From assembly GCA_036268455.1 (NCBI GenBank), contig DATAUD010000049.1, positions 1 through 64,000 on the forward strand: DNA of 64,000 nucleotides. The letters are read 5' to 3'. A program made the position numbers and the translations under genes. Source of the stretch: DATAUD01 sp036268455 (GTDB lineage Bacteria > Verrucomicrobiota > Verrucomicrobiia > Limisphaerales > Palsa-1400). The notes under the pieces were generated by a model. The model had not been told where the DNA came from. It made no database searches and worked only from the letters and a program-made list of their open reading frames with translations. Below, one piece after another: positions 51,640 to 60,272 of the stretch; the first letter of the stretch is position 1; each line of letters opens with the position of its first letter.

Positions 51640-52082
51640 CCCCTCCGTTCAAGGAGTATTTTGCTGAACCGACGAATTTGTTTTCAGGACACCTGCTTTC
51701 CGAAGCGCAGTTCACCGGTTGGCGGTATCTCATTCTTCATGGCACCAACGCTATCGCGGCGGCGGAGTTAAGCGACTGTTCGCATTCGGGCAATATAGCC
51801 GGTTTGTGCGGCCAAACTTTTACCAGATCGGCGCGACATCCGTGGCTTCGATGACGCCGTGGATTACATCAGGCGCGCTCTCACTTGCGCCGCAATCGAC
51901 AGTGAGCGTTACGAACTACTCATTTACCTACAGGGTGCCGGCGATGAGTATTGTGACCTTTGCATGATTTGGTAAATTGGCAGGCATTGCTCACGAGCGA
52001 TTCGCCCCCAACGCCATTCACGTTCGTTGCGACCAACGGCGAGCGCCAAACGAAATTCTATAAGGTGGAAATTGGTCCGTGA
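51640..52082 (+). pseudogene. Decayed 3' end of a secreted GH30-like glycosidase
   Basis: Two adjacent frames together read as the end of a secreted glycosidase. The first, ending at TGA 51965-51967, contains FAFGQYSRFVRPNFYQIGA and YRVPAMSIVTFA, a pattern of the C-terminal beta-sandwich of GH30-type enzymes. The second frame, from about 51957 to TGA 52080-52082, contains LVNWQALLTSDSPPTPF and ends KFYKVEIGP, the C-terminal module typical of verrucomicrobial secreted enzymes. Neither has a proper start, and the catalytic barrel is missing. A deletion plus at least one frameshift explains this. The upstream limit is uncertain. Confidence 0.5.
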
Positions 52083-52104
52083 AGCGGCGGGCCAGTCGTG
52101 CGCG

Positions 52105-52890
52105 TCAGTAATAATTCGGATAATTGCCGGCGCTGGATGAGCTGTACTGAAACTGGATTTGCCTGGCGTTGTGCAATTCGACGTGCCCTTCGCCATAGAG
52201 AAGGTTCACCGACAGCGGCCTGCCATTTTCGCCCAGAGGATGGCCGCCCCCGGCTTCGGCGAGATTGGTCGTCCCAGGCTCGCCGGAACATTGATCCGTC
52301 AAGATAGGTTGAAGGCTGACGGTAGGGTCGCTCAACTTCGAGGGCCACGCGTAGTGCGGCGGCGGAGCTTCCGCGGGATCGGGAAAGGAAGGGCCGCTTG
52401 GCCCGTGGGTTCGAGGCACCCACAAAGCGTGATACATAACCGCGTACCCGTAGCCTGGAAACGTGACGACGTAGTAATAAAGATCGGACAATGTATTCAT
52501 GCCGGGCCGGTGGTTTTTCACGCATTGCGCTACGCCGGCGTCGTATTCCCAATACCGAACGGGACAAAACCACATGGGAACCGTCATGCCGTAGGGGGCG
52601 ACATTCGAAATGATATTTTCACCGGTATCCCAGGCATTTCCGCCCACGCTCCCGGGAAGATTGAAGGACGGGAACCTGCCTTTGGAATCGTCGTTGGCGT
52701 ACATATTCATTGCGATGCCCCACTGCCGGTAATTTGAAGTGCAATTGGTGACTTTGGCGGAGAATTTGGACCTGGCCAAAGCAGGCAAAAGCAATGCGGC
52801 GAGAATTGCGATGATGGCGATAACCACCAAAAGTTCAATCAAAGTAAACGCGAGGCGTTTGTTCGATTCCAATTTGTTAATGACGGGCAT
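52105..52890 (-). CDS. Pseudopilin with prepilin N-terminal methylation motif (third copy)
   Basis: 261 residues. The short leader MPVINKLESNKRLA is followed by FTLIELLVVIAIIAILAALL with Glu at +5; the residue before F is Ala rather than the usual Gly. ARSKFSAKVTNCTSNYRQWGIAMNMY and the C-terminal NLLYGEGHVELH are typical of the DUF1559-like/type II secretion G-like group. It is more distant from the two copies at 9515 and 12164. It lies convergent to the decayed glycosidase (22 bases) and 87 bases downstream of the PAAR gene on the same strand. Confidence 0.86.
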   Translation of the reverse strand: MPVINKLESNKRLAFTLIELLVVIAIIAILAALLLPALARSKFSAKVTNCTSNYRQWGIAMNMYANDDSKGRFPSFNLPGSVGGNAWDTGENIISNVAPYGMTVPMWFCPVRYWEYDAGVAQCVKNHRPGMNTLSDLYYYVVTFPGYGYAVMYHALWVPRTHGPSGPSFPDPAEAPPPHYAWPSKLSDPTVSLQPILTDQCSGEPGTTNLAEAGGGHPLGENGRPLSVNLLYGEGHVELHNARQIQFQYSSSSAGNYPNYY

Positions 52891-52977
52891 GTCTGCATTA
52901 TATCATGTTCGCGACGCGAACAAATCAGGGAAACCCCTATTAAGACAGATATTTATCAGGGGAACCAAACTCTGAAG

Positions 52978-53277
52978 TTAACCGCCGATCATGACGGTGG
53001 GGCAGCCGAGGACGATGCTTCCTCCGTGCCCGGCGGTGTCGCCCATGCGGGCGGCGGGTTTTCCGCCAATCATAACCGTCATGGAACCCATAGCTATGGT
53101 GTCCGGCGGACCGACGCAAGTGCAAAGGTCGCCCACTACTGAGGCGGGCATGTTGCCAATCAAAACGGTGGTAGAGCCGGGACCTGTAATCGGGCCGCCG
53201 ACGTGTGGGACGGGCGGGACGCCCGGTGTGACCATCGGACAGACGTGCATGTCGGTTAAACGAGCGGCCATCGGCAT
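52978..53277 (-). CDS. PAAR-domain protein, T6SS spike tip
   Basis: 99 residues consisting of a single PAAR domain. The repeated P-A-x-R-like units are seen as MPMAARLTDMHVCP, SVVGDLCTCVGPPD, KPAARMGDTAGHGG and the final CPTVMIGG. Three Cys/His residues can bind the tip metal. It caps the VgrG trimer and sharpens the T6SS spike. There is no C-terminal toxin extension. It is the last gene of the T6SS run, 50 bases after the DUF6931-like gene. Confidence 0.93.
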   Translation of the reverse strand: MPMAARLTDMHVCPMVTPGVPPVPHVGGPITGPGSTTVLIGNMPASVVGDLCTCVGPPDTIAMGSMTVMIGGKPAARMGDTAGHGGSIVLGCPTVMIGG

Positions 53278-53327
53278 GGAAAAAACATGGCGGATTTGCG
53301 CGTTGTTGTCAACGAGAAATCAAATAA

Positions 53328-54080
53328 TCAGGCGCACGATTCCTTTCCGCTGGCGATAGCGTGGCCTTGGGCGATAAATGGCTGGTGAATTTTGGCTATT
53401 TGGGCGCGTTCGGGCAACGTCGGGGGCTTTGGCATCTCAAGTTTGGGAGCTTGAAAGGTCGGAGCTTTGGGCATGGCGGGGGCTTGCAGCGTGGGAGCTT
53501 TGGGAGCGGTTGGCGCCGTGGGCGCCTTGAATGTGGGCGGTTTTGGGGCTGAAGGGGGTTTGGGAGCGGACATGGCGGCGGCAAGCATCACTGAACCCGC
53601 GACTGCGTGCCCGGTGAGGTTTGGCGGTGTGGGCTTTGGAGGGACGCCGGGCGTCTTGGCCCATGCGGCGCCTTGGGCGGCCCATGCGCCGGGGCCTTGG
53701 AAATTTGTCTTCGCCGCTGCTGCTGCCGCTGCTTGTTGAGTGGCGGGAGTTGGATTCTTTGCCCAGGCTTGGGCGGCTTGAAGGGCGGATTTGTCGGCGG
53801 GTTCGAGTTTATCGGCGACTTTTGCGGAACTTTTGCACGCCCAACAAACGGATTCCTGCTCAGGCATCCCGTGGGCCAGAAAATGGATGTGGTCCTGTGA
53901 AAATTTTCCCTGCTGCAATGCCTGGGCGTATTGGGTGGGAGTGTGGCCTTGCCGTAAAAGGGACTGGGCTTCGGGATGCGGCGTGTATTTACTGACAATA
54001 TTCGTTGGGGCGGCGGTAATCTTCGTCAAGGTGGGCACGGGCGGAGGCTGCGGATTAAATGGATTTTGAAAGATTGCCAT
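53328..54080 (-). CDS. T6SS-associated DUF6931-like protein with proline-rich tail
   Basis: 250 residues. The N-terminal part has a region KYTPHPEAQSLLRQGHTPTQ and WACKSSAKVA. Residues about 90-170 (ALQAAQAWAKNPTPATQQAA ... GAWAAQGAAWA ... NLTGHAVAGSVMLAAAMS) resemble the alpha-helical DUF6931 domain found near T6SS genes in Planctomycetes and relatives. The rest is a low-complexity repeat of PKPPS/APTAPKAPT units, followed by a short conserved-looking end KIHQPFIAQGHAIASGKES. The function is unknown; it may be an adaptor or effector carried by VgrG/PAAR. The repeat tail makes it prone to copy-number change. Confidence 0.7.
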   Translation of the reverse strand: MAIFQNPFNPQPPPVPTLTKITAAPTNIVSKYTPHPEAQSLLRQGHTPTQYAQALQQGKFSQDHIHFLAHGMPEQESVCWACKSSAKVADKLEPADKSALQAAQAWAKNPTPATQQAAAAAAAKTNFQGPGAWAAQGAAWAKTPGVPPKPTPPNLTGHAVAGSVMLAAAMSAPKPPSAPKPPTFKAPTAPTAPKAPTLQAPAMPKAPTFQAPKLEMPKPPTLPERAQIAKIHQPFIAQGHAIASGKESCA

Positions 54081-54103
54081 AGAATCACAGTATCGGGAGC
54101 AGT

Positions 54104-54307
54104 TTAGCTCGAACTTTGAGAGCTGCTGCTCGAGGATTGGGGCTGGACCTGGGAGGACTTTTGCGCGGGGGCCTGCTGATTGGAGCTGGCGGTGGAGGTG
54201 CTGGCGTCGTCAACACTGCCGGCGACGGCATCGTCGGCATCAGTGGCGAGCGTTGGATCGACTGGTGAATCGGCAGTGCCGGCGTTACCACTTTTTGGAC
54301 TGGGCAT
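54104..54307 (-). CDS. Small Ser-rich acidic protein in the T6SS cluster
   Basis: 67 residues starting MPSPKSGNAGTADSPVDP and ending in a serine run. It has no domain I can name. I regard it as real because it sits between vgrG (22 bases) and the DUF6931-like gene (23 bases) with operon-like spacing, and because the start resembles small proteins (MP...GNAGT..AP..P) encoded beside vgrG in other T6SS clusters. Disordered composition suggests a linker or adaptor. An overlapping proline-rich frame (54085-54291) is taken as a shadow. Confidence 0.55.
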   Translation of the reverse strand: MPSPKSGNAGTADSPVDPTLATDADDAVAGSVDDASTSTASSNQQAPAQKSSQVQPQSSSSSSQSSS

Positions 54308-54329
54308 ATTCGGATTGGATCTCTTTAGA

Positions 54330-56417
54330 TTAGTTGATCATGACCATGCCGCCTTTGAGAGTGAGCATTCCATCGCCCTTCACGGTGGTCAACGGGGAAT
54401 CAATTTGAGCTTGCGCGCTCGATTTAATGGACAATCCCGCGCTGTCTTGCATCGAAATGGAGGCGCTGGATTGAATGGTCAATCCCTGGGTGTCCTGCAA
54501 TGAGATGGTGCCGGTGGTGCCGATGGATATTCCGCCGGATTCGATGGCGATATAGGACTGGCCGACTTTGATGGTGACGTTTGTCGTTCCCTCAATGACA
54601 ATGTTGGCGGCTTTCAAATAGCAATCGCTGCTAACAACCTCGGAATGGTTGCCCTTGAAGACTTCAATGACGTCGCCTTTCACAGTCAATGAGAGGTTGC
54701 CGCCGACGGATTTGGCTTCCTTGCCGACGACGTTGAGATTCCGGTCCGCCCCGATTTTTTCCATGTGGTCGTTATCGACGGTTTCGTGGCGGTTGTTTTT
54801 GACATACTCCAAACGATCCTGCGTGACGACCAAATGGCGGTTGTTGCCGATGTTCTCGAAGGCGTCATTTTTGACGCGAGTGTCCATGTTGTGCTCGGCA
54901 TGAATGAAGACTTGTTCGGAGCCTTTCTTGTCTTCAAAGCGGATTTCGTTGAAGCCCTGGCCACCCTTGCTGGAATTTGACTTGACGGTGCTTTTGGTCA
55001 TTTCCCCGGGGAGCGCGTACGGAGGCATGGCGTCGCCGTTGTAAACGCGACCGGTGATGATCGGTTGATCGGGATCGCCCTCCAGAAACTCGACGATGAC
55101 TTCCTGGCCGACGCGGGGAAGGCAGATGGCGCCCCATTTTTTCCCGGCCCATGCCTGGGAGACACGGATAAAACAGGAGGACTTATCGTCCGAGTTGCTG
55201 TAACGGTCCCAGTGAAACTTCAGTTTCACCCGGCCATATTGGTCGGTGCAGATTTCGTCGCCCTTGGCTCCGACGATGATGGCCGTTTGCGGGCCTTGAA
55301 TGAGAGGTTTGGGCGTGATGCGAGCGGGCCGAAAGATTTCGGTGACGGGCAAAGCTGAAAAGGAGCAGCTATAAAACTCCTTTCCGGCGCCTTTCTGGCT
55401 TTCAAAGCCGGGGGATTGAATGCTGTGGCTAACGGCCACCGTGACGTATTTTTGGTTTTGATCGGTCCGCGGCAAGTCCTCCAGTGTAAAGGTGGAACCA
55501 GGGGCCAAGCCGCGACAATCGGCCTGGCCGTGGACCAGGTGATAACGGGATTGAAGTTCTTGAATGCGGATTTTGGACCACTGCGTGCCGTCGCCCGGCG
55601 CTGTGAATTCGCCGGGATAATCAAATATCTCGAATGTTGCGTTGTCGTGTTGACGGGAAATGGTGGCCGGGTCGGTACGAAGGTCTGAGCGGGGTTTTGT
55701 GAAGTCGAAGTCGGTGTGAACGAAGCTTCCGCTGTGCAGTTCCTTGTTAAGCGTCCATTCGCGAACGTACTCACCGTCCGGGGCGGCGGCGCTACGCGGA
55801 CGGAAGGAGATTTGGTCGTAGTTTGGAAAGGATTTGAGCGGATCGAGACTGTCGGTGAGCATCAACGTGTGCTTGCCGTCAACGTGGGCGAAGTAATAGT
55901 AAATCCCCTCCTGCTCCATAATGCGGCTCAGGAAATTGAAATCGGTTTCCCTGTATTGGACGCAGAACTCCCAGGGAGTGTAATTGCCGGAAAGTTGGGA
56001 ATCATCAAAATCCGAAAAACCGCGCGCGCTGAATAACGCCTTGATGATGTCTTTAACGGTCCTTGTGGTATCGGCGCCGGACCAGATGCGGCAATCAGAT
56101 GTGCGGGTCAGAAGCCAGAGCCAGGGAACAATTGTTGCGTGGTAGGTGGCGTAATTGCTGGAAGATGGATGCTGAGTAAAACGGCTGACAATGCCGTTGA
56201 AATAACGGGTGCCTCCTGTGGTGGTTTGGAGGCGAATTGTGACATTTCCGCCGATGATTTTATCGAAGTCGATATTGAAGTTATCGCTGGACATCTCGAC
56301 CTGAAATTCGAAAAGACGGCCTAATTCCTCGTGACCGCTAAAAGAAGTGATCAGCAGCGTGTCGTTCGTAAGAGGAGTTCCGATAGCGATCTGGCGATTT
56401 TGTTGTGTTAGAGCCAT
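54330..56417 (-). CDS. vgrG: Type VI secretion spike protein VgrG
   Basis: 695 residues. The gp27-like part includes FQVEMSSDNFNIDFDKIIGG, GIVSRFTQ and CVQYRETDFNFLSRIMEQEG. The gp5-like OB fold shows EICTDQYGRVKLKFHWDR and SQAWAGKKWGAICLPRVGQE. The C-terminal needle consists of short repeats (DTRVKNDAFENIGNNRHLVV onward) ending in KGDGMLTLKGGMVMIN. No extra effector domain follows, so toxins would be delivered by separate cargo. 24 bases after clpV. Confidence 0.95.
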   Translation of the reverse strand: MALTQQNRQIAIGTPLTNDTLLITSFSGHEELGRLFEFQVEMSSDNFNIDFDKIIGGNVTIRLQTTTGGTRYFNGIVSRFTQHPSSSNYATYHATIVPWLWLLTRTSDCRIWSGADTTRTVKDIIKALFSARGFSDFDDSQLSGNYTPWEFCVQYRETDFNFLSRIMEQEGIYYYFAHVDGKHTLMLTDSLDPLKSFPNYDQISFRPRSAAAPDGEYVREWTLNKELHSGSFVHTDFDFTKPRSDLRTDPATISRQHDNATFEIFDYPGEFTAPGDGTQWSKIRIQELQSRYHLVHGQADCRGLAPGSTFTLEDLPRTDQNQKYVTVAVSHSIQSPGFESQKGAGKEFYSCSFSALPVTEIFRPARITPKPLIQGPQTAIIVGAKGDEICTDQYGRVKLKFHWDRYSNSDDKSSCFIRVSQAWAGKKWGAICLPRVGQEVIVEFLEGDPDQPIITGRVYNGDAMPPYALPGEMTKSTVKSNSSKGGQGFNEIRFEDKKGSEQVFIHAEHNMDTRVKNDAFENIGNNRHLVVTQDRLEYVKNNRHETVDNDHMEKIGADRNLNVVGKEAKSVGGNLSLTVKGDVIEVFKGNHSEVVSSDCYLKAANIVIEGTTNVTIKVGQSYIAIESGGISIGTTGTISLQDTQGLTIQSSASISMQDSAGLSIKSSAQAQIDSPLTTVKGDGMLTLKGGMVMIN

Positions 56418-56441
56418 AAAAAATTATCCCGGACACATTTG

Positions 56442-59144
56442 TCAATCAAACGCGAAGGCGAAGTTGCCGTCTTTGGCGGTGACGTGGATGCGGTTGATGG
56501 CGATGCCGCTGGCAAGACGCGACAGGAATTCTTTGCCGATTTCGGGAAGCATAGTGTTGGTGATCATCGCGTCCACCATGCGGGCGCCGCGTTCCAGTTC
56601 GGTGCAGCGCTGGCCAATGAGCTCCGGCACCGCGTCGTCGTAAGTGAACGGAACTTTGTGGTTCTCTTTCACACGCTTTTCAACCCGGGCCAGATTCAGC
56701 GTGATGATTCGGCGCAGGACGTCTTTGCTGATCGGATAGTACGGCACAACGACCAGACGATTCAGAAGGGCGTCGGGAAAGACCTTTGTCAGCGGGAGGC
56801 GCATGGCTTTTTCCATGCCTTCGGCGCTGGGCATCAACTCGGGGTCTTTGCACATGTTAATGATTACATCCTGCGCGGCATTGCTTGTCAATATGATAAT
56901 GGTGTTCTTGAAGTCGATGTAACGGCCCTCGGCGTCTTCCATCCAGCCTTTGTCAAATGCCTGGAAGAAAATCTCGTGGACGTCGGAATGCGCCTTTTCG
57001 ACTTCATCAAGAAGGACAACGCTGTAGGGACGGCGACGGACGGCTTCGGTGAGGACGCCGCCTTCGCCGTAACCGACATATCCCGGTGGCGAGCCTTTGA
57101 GCGTGCTCACGGTGTGAGCTTCCTGATACTCGCTCATGTTGATGGAAATCAGGTTTTGCTCGCCCCCGTAAAGGGCTTCGGCGAGGGAAAGGGCGGTTTC
57201 GGTTTTGCCGGTGCCGCTGGGGCCGACAAGCATGAAGACTCCAACGGGACGATTGGGATTATCAAGCCGGGCACGGCTTGTCTGGATTCGGCGGGCGACA
57301 AGTTCAAGGGCATGCCGCTGGCCGATGACGCGGCGCTCGAGGGTATCGGCAAGGTAAAGGACCTGGTCGATTTCGTTTTTGACCATCCGCCCAACAGGGA
57401 TGCCGGTCCAATCGGCAACGACGCTGGCGATTGCGTTGGCATCGACGCTTGGGAAGATCAACGGGGATTCACCCTGGAATTCCTTGAGCTTTTGCTGCTT
57501 CTCTTTGAGTTCGGCAAGAAGAGCGTCGCGCTTTTCGGGCGTGATCGCGCTTTTTGGGTCAACCGGCTGCATTTGGTTGGGCTTGTCCTCGATGGTGGAA
57601 CCGGCGGCGCGGAGTTGGGAGCGCAGGTCGAGGATTTGGGCGATCATGTTTTTCTCGCAATTCCAATGCTCTTCGAGGCCGACAAGGGCGCTTTTATCCT
57701 TGGAAAGCTTCTCGTTGATTTCGTTGACGCGGACTAAATGATCCAAGCCGGTGGCGCTTTCGCGCTGGAGGATTTGCAGCTCAGTCTCCAAAGCCTGGAT
57801 GCGGCGGCGGACGTCATCGACCTCTGGCGGGACGGCGTGCTGGCTGACGGCGACCCGCGCTGCGGCAGTGTCAATCAAACTGACGGCTTTGTCGGGCAAT
57901 TGGCGTCCGGCAATGTAACGATGAGAAAGGCGGACGGCGGATTCGATGGCTTCGTCAAGGACCTGGACTTTGTGGTGCTTTTCGAAGGGAACCATGACGG
58001 CGCGTAACATTTGGATGCACCGGGTTTCGGTAGGCTCCTCGACTTTGACGACCTGGAAACGGCGTGTAAGAGCGGGGTCTTTTTCGATGTGACGTTTGTA
58101 TTCGTCCCACGTGGTGGCGCCGATGGTGCGGAGCGTGCCGCGGGCCAGGGCGGGTTTAAGAAGATTGGCCGCGTCGCCCGCGCCGCCACCGCCGCCGGCG
58201 CCCATCAATGTATGTGCTTCATCGATGAACAGAATGATCGGCTTGGGGGAGGCTTGAATTTCATCAATGACGCTGCGGAGGCGCTGCTCGAATTCCCCTT
58301 TCATGCTGGCGCCTGCCTGCAAAAGGCCGAGGTCGAGCGAGCAGACGGAGACCTCGCGCAAGGCGGGAGGGACATCGCCGGCGAGAATGCGATGGACAAA
58401 GCCTTCGACGACGGCGGTCTTCCCCACCCCAGCTTCGCCGGTGAGGATCGGATTATTTTGACGGCGGCGCATGAGGATATCGACGCATTGGCGGATTTCC
58501 TCATCGCGTCCGACAACGGGATCGATCTCGCCGTTGCGGGCTTTTTCTGTCAAATCGATGGTAAAACGGGCGAGCGCCTGCTGTTTGCCCATGACGGCCG
58601 GAGCGACATCGCCGGATTCGCCCCCGCCCGCGGAAGCCAGGGTTGAACCATCACGAGGAGCCAAACCTTCCTCGGCGGAGCCTCCGACGATTTTTGCGAA
58701 ATTATCGGTCAGCTCTTCGACGCGGATTTTGGCGAATTGATCGGATATTTCGGTGAGGGCGTAAGTGAGGCGTTTGGTTTTTAGAAAAGCGATGACGATA
58801 TGGCCGGTGCGCACGTGGCCCTCGCCGCAAAGAAGAGTTCCATAGACCCAGCCGCGTTCAATCGCCTCTTCAAGCTCGGGGGCAAAATTCATTTTGTTGG
58901 GGCTGCGAGGCAATCTTTCCAGGGCATTGGTGATGCCGGTGGCGATGCGGCCTTGGTCGAGCTTGAAATGATTGATGATCAGGCGAAGGTCGGTGTTGGG
59001 GACTTCGAGGACCTGGTGCAGCCAGTGAACGACTTCGACGGCGGGGTTGTCGCGCATCTTGCAGAAGAGAGCGGCGTCGTTGAGGGCTTTGTAGCCGACC
59101 GGGTTGAGTTTGCCGAAGAGGGTTGTGCGTTTGATTTCAGCCAT
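56442..59144 (-). CDS. clpV: T6SS ATPase ClpV/TssH
   Basis: 900 residues, a Hsp100 ATPase that disassembles the contracted TssBC sheath. Two AAA modules: Walker A GEAGVGKT with Walker B IILFIDEAHTL, and GPSGTGKTET with VVLLDEVEKAH. A middle coiled-coil region lies between. The N-terminal domain (from MAEIKRTTLFGKLNP) is of ClpV rather than ClpB type, and the C-terminal small domain ends MVDAMITNTMLPEIG. 12 bases after tssG. Confidence 0.95.
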   Translation of the reverse strand: MAEIKRTTLFGKLNPVGYKALNDAALFCKMRDNPAVEVVHWLHQVLEVPNTDLRLIINHFKLDQGRIATGITNALERLPRSPNKMNFAPELEEAIERGWVYGTLLCGEGHVRTGHIVIAFLKTKRLTYALTEISDQFAKIRVEELTDNFAKIVGGSAEEGLAPRDGSTLASAGGGESGDVAPAVMGKQQALARFTIDLTEKARNGEIDPVVGRDEEIRQCVDILMRRRQNNPILTGEAGVGKTAVVEGFVHRILAGDVPPALREVSVCSLDLGLLQAGASMKGEFEQRLRSVIDEIQASPKPIILFIDEAHTLMGAGGGGGAGDAANLLKPALARGTLRTIGATTWDEYKRHIEKDPALTRRFQVVKVEEPTETRCIQMLRAVMVPFEKHHKVQVLDEAIESAVRLSHRYIAGRQLPDKAVSLIDTAAARVAVSQHAVPPEVDDVRRRIQALETELQILQRESATGLDHLVRVNEINEKLSKDKSALVGLEEHWNCEKNMIAQILDLRSQLRAAGSTIEDKPNQMQPVDPKSAITPEKRDALLAELKEKQQKLKEFQGESPLIFPSVDANAIASVVADWTGIPVGRMVKNEIDQVLYLADTLERRVIGQRHALELVARRIQTSRARLDNPNRPVGVFMLVGPSGTGKTETALSLAEALYGGEQNLISINMSEYQEAHTVSTLKGSPPGYVGYGEGGVLTEAVRRRPYSVVLLDEVEKAHSDVHEIFFQAFDKGWMEDAEGRYIDFKNTIIILTSNAAQDVIINMCKDPELMPSAEGMEKAMRLPLTKVFPDALLNRLVVVPYYPISKDVLRRIITLNLARVEKRVKENHKVPFTYDDAVPELIGQRCTELERGARMVDAMITNTMLPEIGKEFLSRLASGIAINRIHVTAKDGNFAFAFD

Positions 59145-59156
59145 AAGTTGAATGAA

Positions 59157-60272
59157 TTAGTTTAATGTCTCTGGAGGAACCAGGATAAGGTCGTCCACTT
59201 CGCGGCCTGGAGAGCCTTCAACGGAAGAATCACTTCGCAGCCAGGTTGTCCATCCGAGCCTGCCAGATCGGCCAAGGATGGTGTGCGGGACTTCATCGGC
59301 GCGCAAGACAAGTTGAACATCCCAGAACAGTTCAACGCCGCAATAGTCTGTGACCCAGCCTTTGAGAAGGGGAAAGGATTTGCCCGTTGGAAGCAGGCTC
59401 AAATAATCGTCGAGGCCCATCGGCCCCATGCGAAGCCTGAAACCGAGGTGGACAGCCCAAGTCCTTGCGCCGACGAAGACGTTGCGGCCGAGTTGACCGG
59501 CCGAACCGCGGCCCAATTGGCAGAGGTCTTCGGGAGGCAGTTCAAACCAATGGCCAACGAATTCGCGCACGCTGGTGGGAATGGTGAAGTAATCGGAGAG
59601 GATCGCCTCAAGGCCCTCGGCGTTTCGAGACGGACACGCGAGGCGGCCAACATAGTACGCTTTGTCGCGCGCGGGAATGACGTCGTCATCGGCCTGGAGA
59701 CGATCTTCAGGAACGGAGTTGGACTCGCCCGACAGTGACCCAAGGAAAAAAAGGAACCGCTGGCACTCGCTGCGGTCGAGGTCAATCGTGGGCTGGGAGA
59801 CGGCCCATGCCCGGAAGAAAAGGCTGATCAAACGATGATGAAAAACATCGAAGAAATCGGAAAAAGAATCGCTCTTAACGTATCCTTGCGTGGCGCCGGG
59901 GTTGTCGTGGCCGGTAGGGTCCGCGACGATATGGCCAAGGCGACGGCGGATGGCGTATTCTGTCAAATGCAGCGGGAGCGGGCCGTTCGGGCCAAAGAGG
60001 CCCATGAAATTGACGTAGAGCCGGGGCGGTTTGGACGGGTCTTTTTCATCCACGACCAGTTCATCCAATGTGGAGGGAGCGAAGCCCAAAGAGGGCCGCT
60101 GACAAAAGCGAATGGGATCGTCATCGGGGGTTTTGGAACAGCCGATGGACGGAAGGCCAGGCCTGGCTCGTTGAAGGAGCCGGACGACTTTGAAGAAATC
60201 GTACCCACAACAGTTTTTGCCGCGCAGGGATTCGATCAAAGGATCTGGCGCATGCCTTTGGATATCGGCCAT
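59157..60272 (-). CDS. tssG: T6SS baseplate protein TssG
   Basis: 371 residues. TssG (VasB/ImpH family) joins TssF, TssE and TssK in baseplate wedges. Family marks: YDFFKVVRLLQRARP, PSLGFAPSTL, YVNFMGLFGPNGPLPLHLTE, and HHRLISLFFRAW. The C-terminal VGARTWAVHLGFRLRMGPM also fits. Cytoplasmic side of the inner membrane. It overlaps tssF by 37 bases, which supports coupled translation of the two wedge subunits. Confidence 0.94.
   Translation of the reverse strand: MADIQRHAPDPLIESLRGKNCCGYDFFKVVRLLQRARPGLPSIGCSKTPDDDPIRFCQRPSLGFAPSTLDELVVDEKDPSKPPRLYVNFMGLFGPNGPLPLHLTEYAIRRRLGHIVADPTGHDNPGATQGYVKSDSFSDFFDVFHHRLISLFFRAWAVSQPTIDLDRSECQRFLFFLGSLSGESNSVPEDRLQADDDVIPARDKAYYVGRLACPSRNAEGLEAILSDYFTIPTSVREFVGHWFELPPEDLCQLGRGSAGQLGRNVFVGARTWAVHLGFRLRMGPMGLDDYLSLLPTGKSFPLLKGWVTDYCGVELFWDVQLVLRADEVPHTILGRSGRLGWTTWLRSDSSVEGSPGREVDDLILVPPETLN

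Noticed and set aside
53328..53600. The PKPPSAPKPPT repeats as a possible CRISPR or tandem DNA array
   Set aside because: The units are short, variable and in a continuous coding frame. They encode a low-complexity protein tail, with no spacers or constant repeat.
53361..54069. Several plus-strand frames rich in Gly/Leu opposite the DUF6931-like gene
   Set aside because: They are antisense shadows of the Pro/Ala/Lys repeat; they show no independent motifs and no start signals.
54085..54291. Proline-rich minus-strand frame overlapping the small Ser-rich T6SS gene
   Set aside because: Its composition is what a frame-shifted Ser/Gln/Ala-rich gene would give, and its start is less well placed after vgrG.
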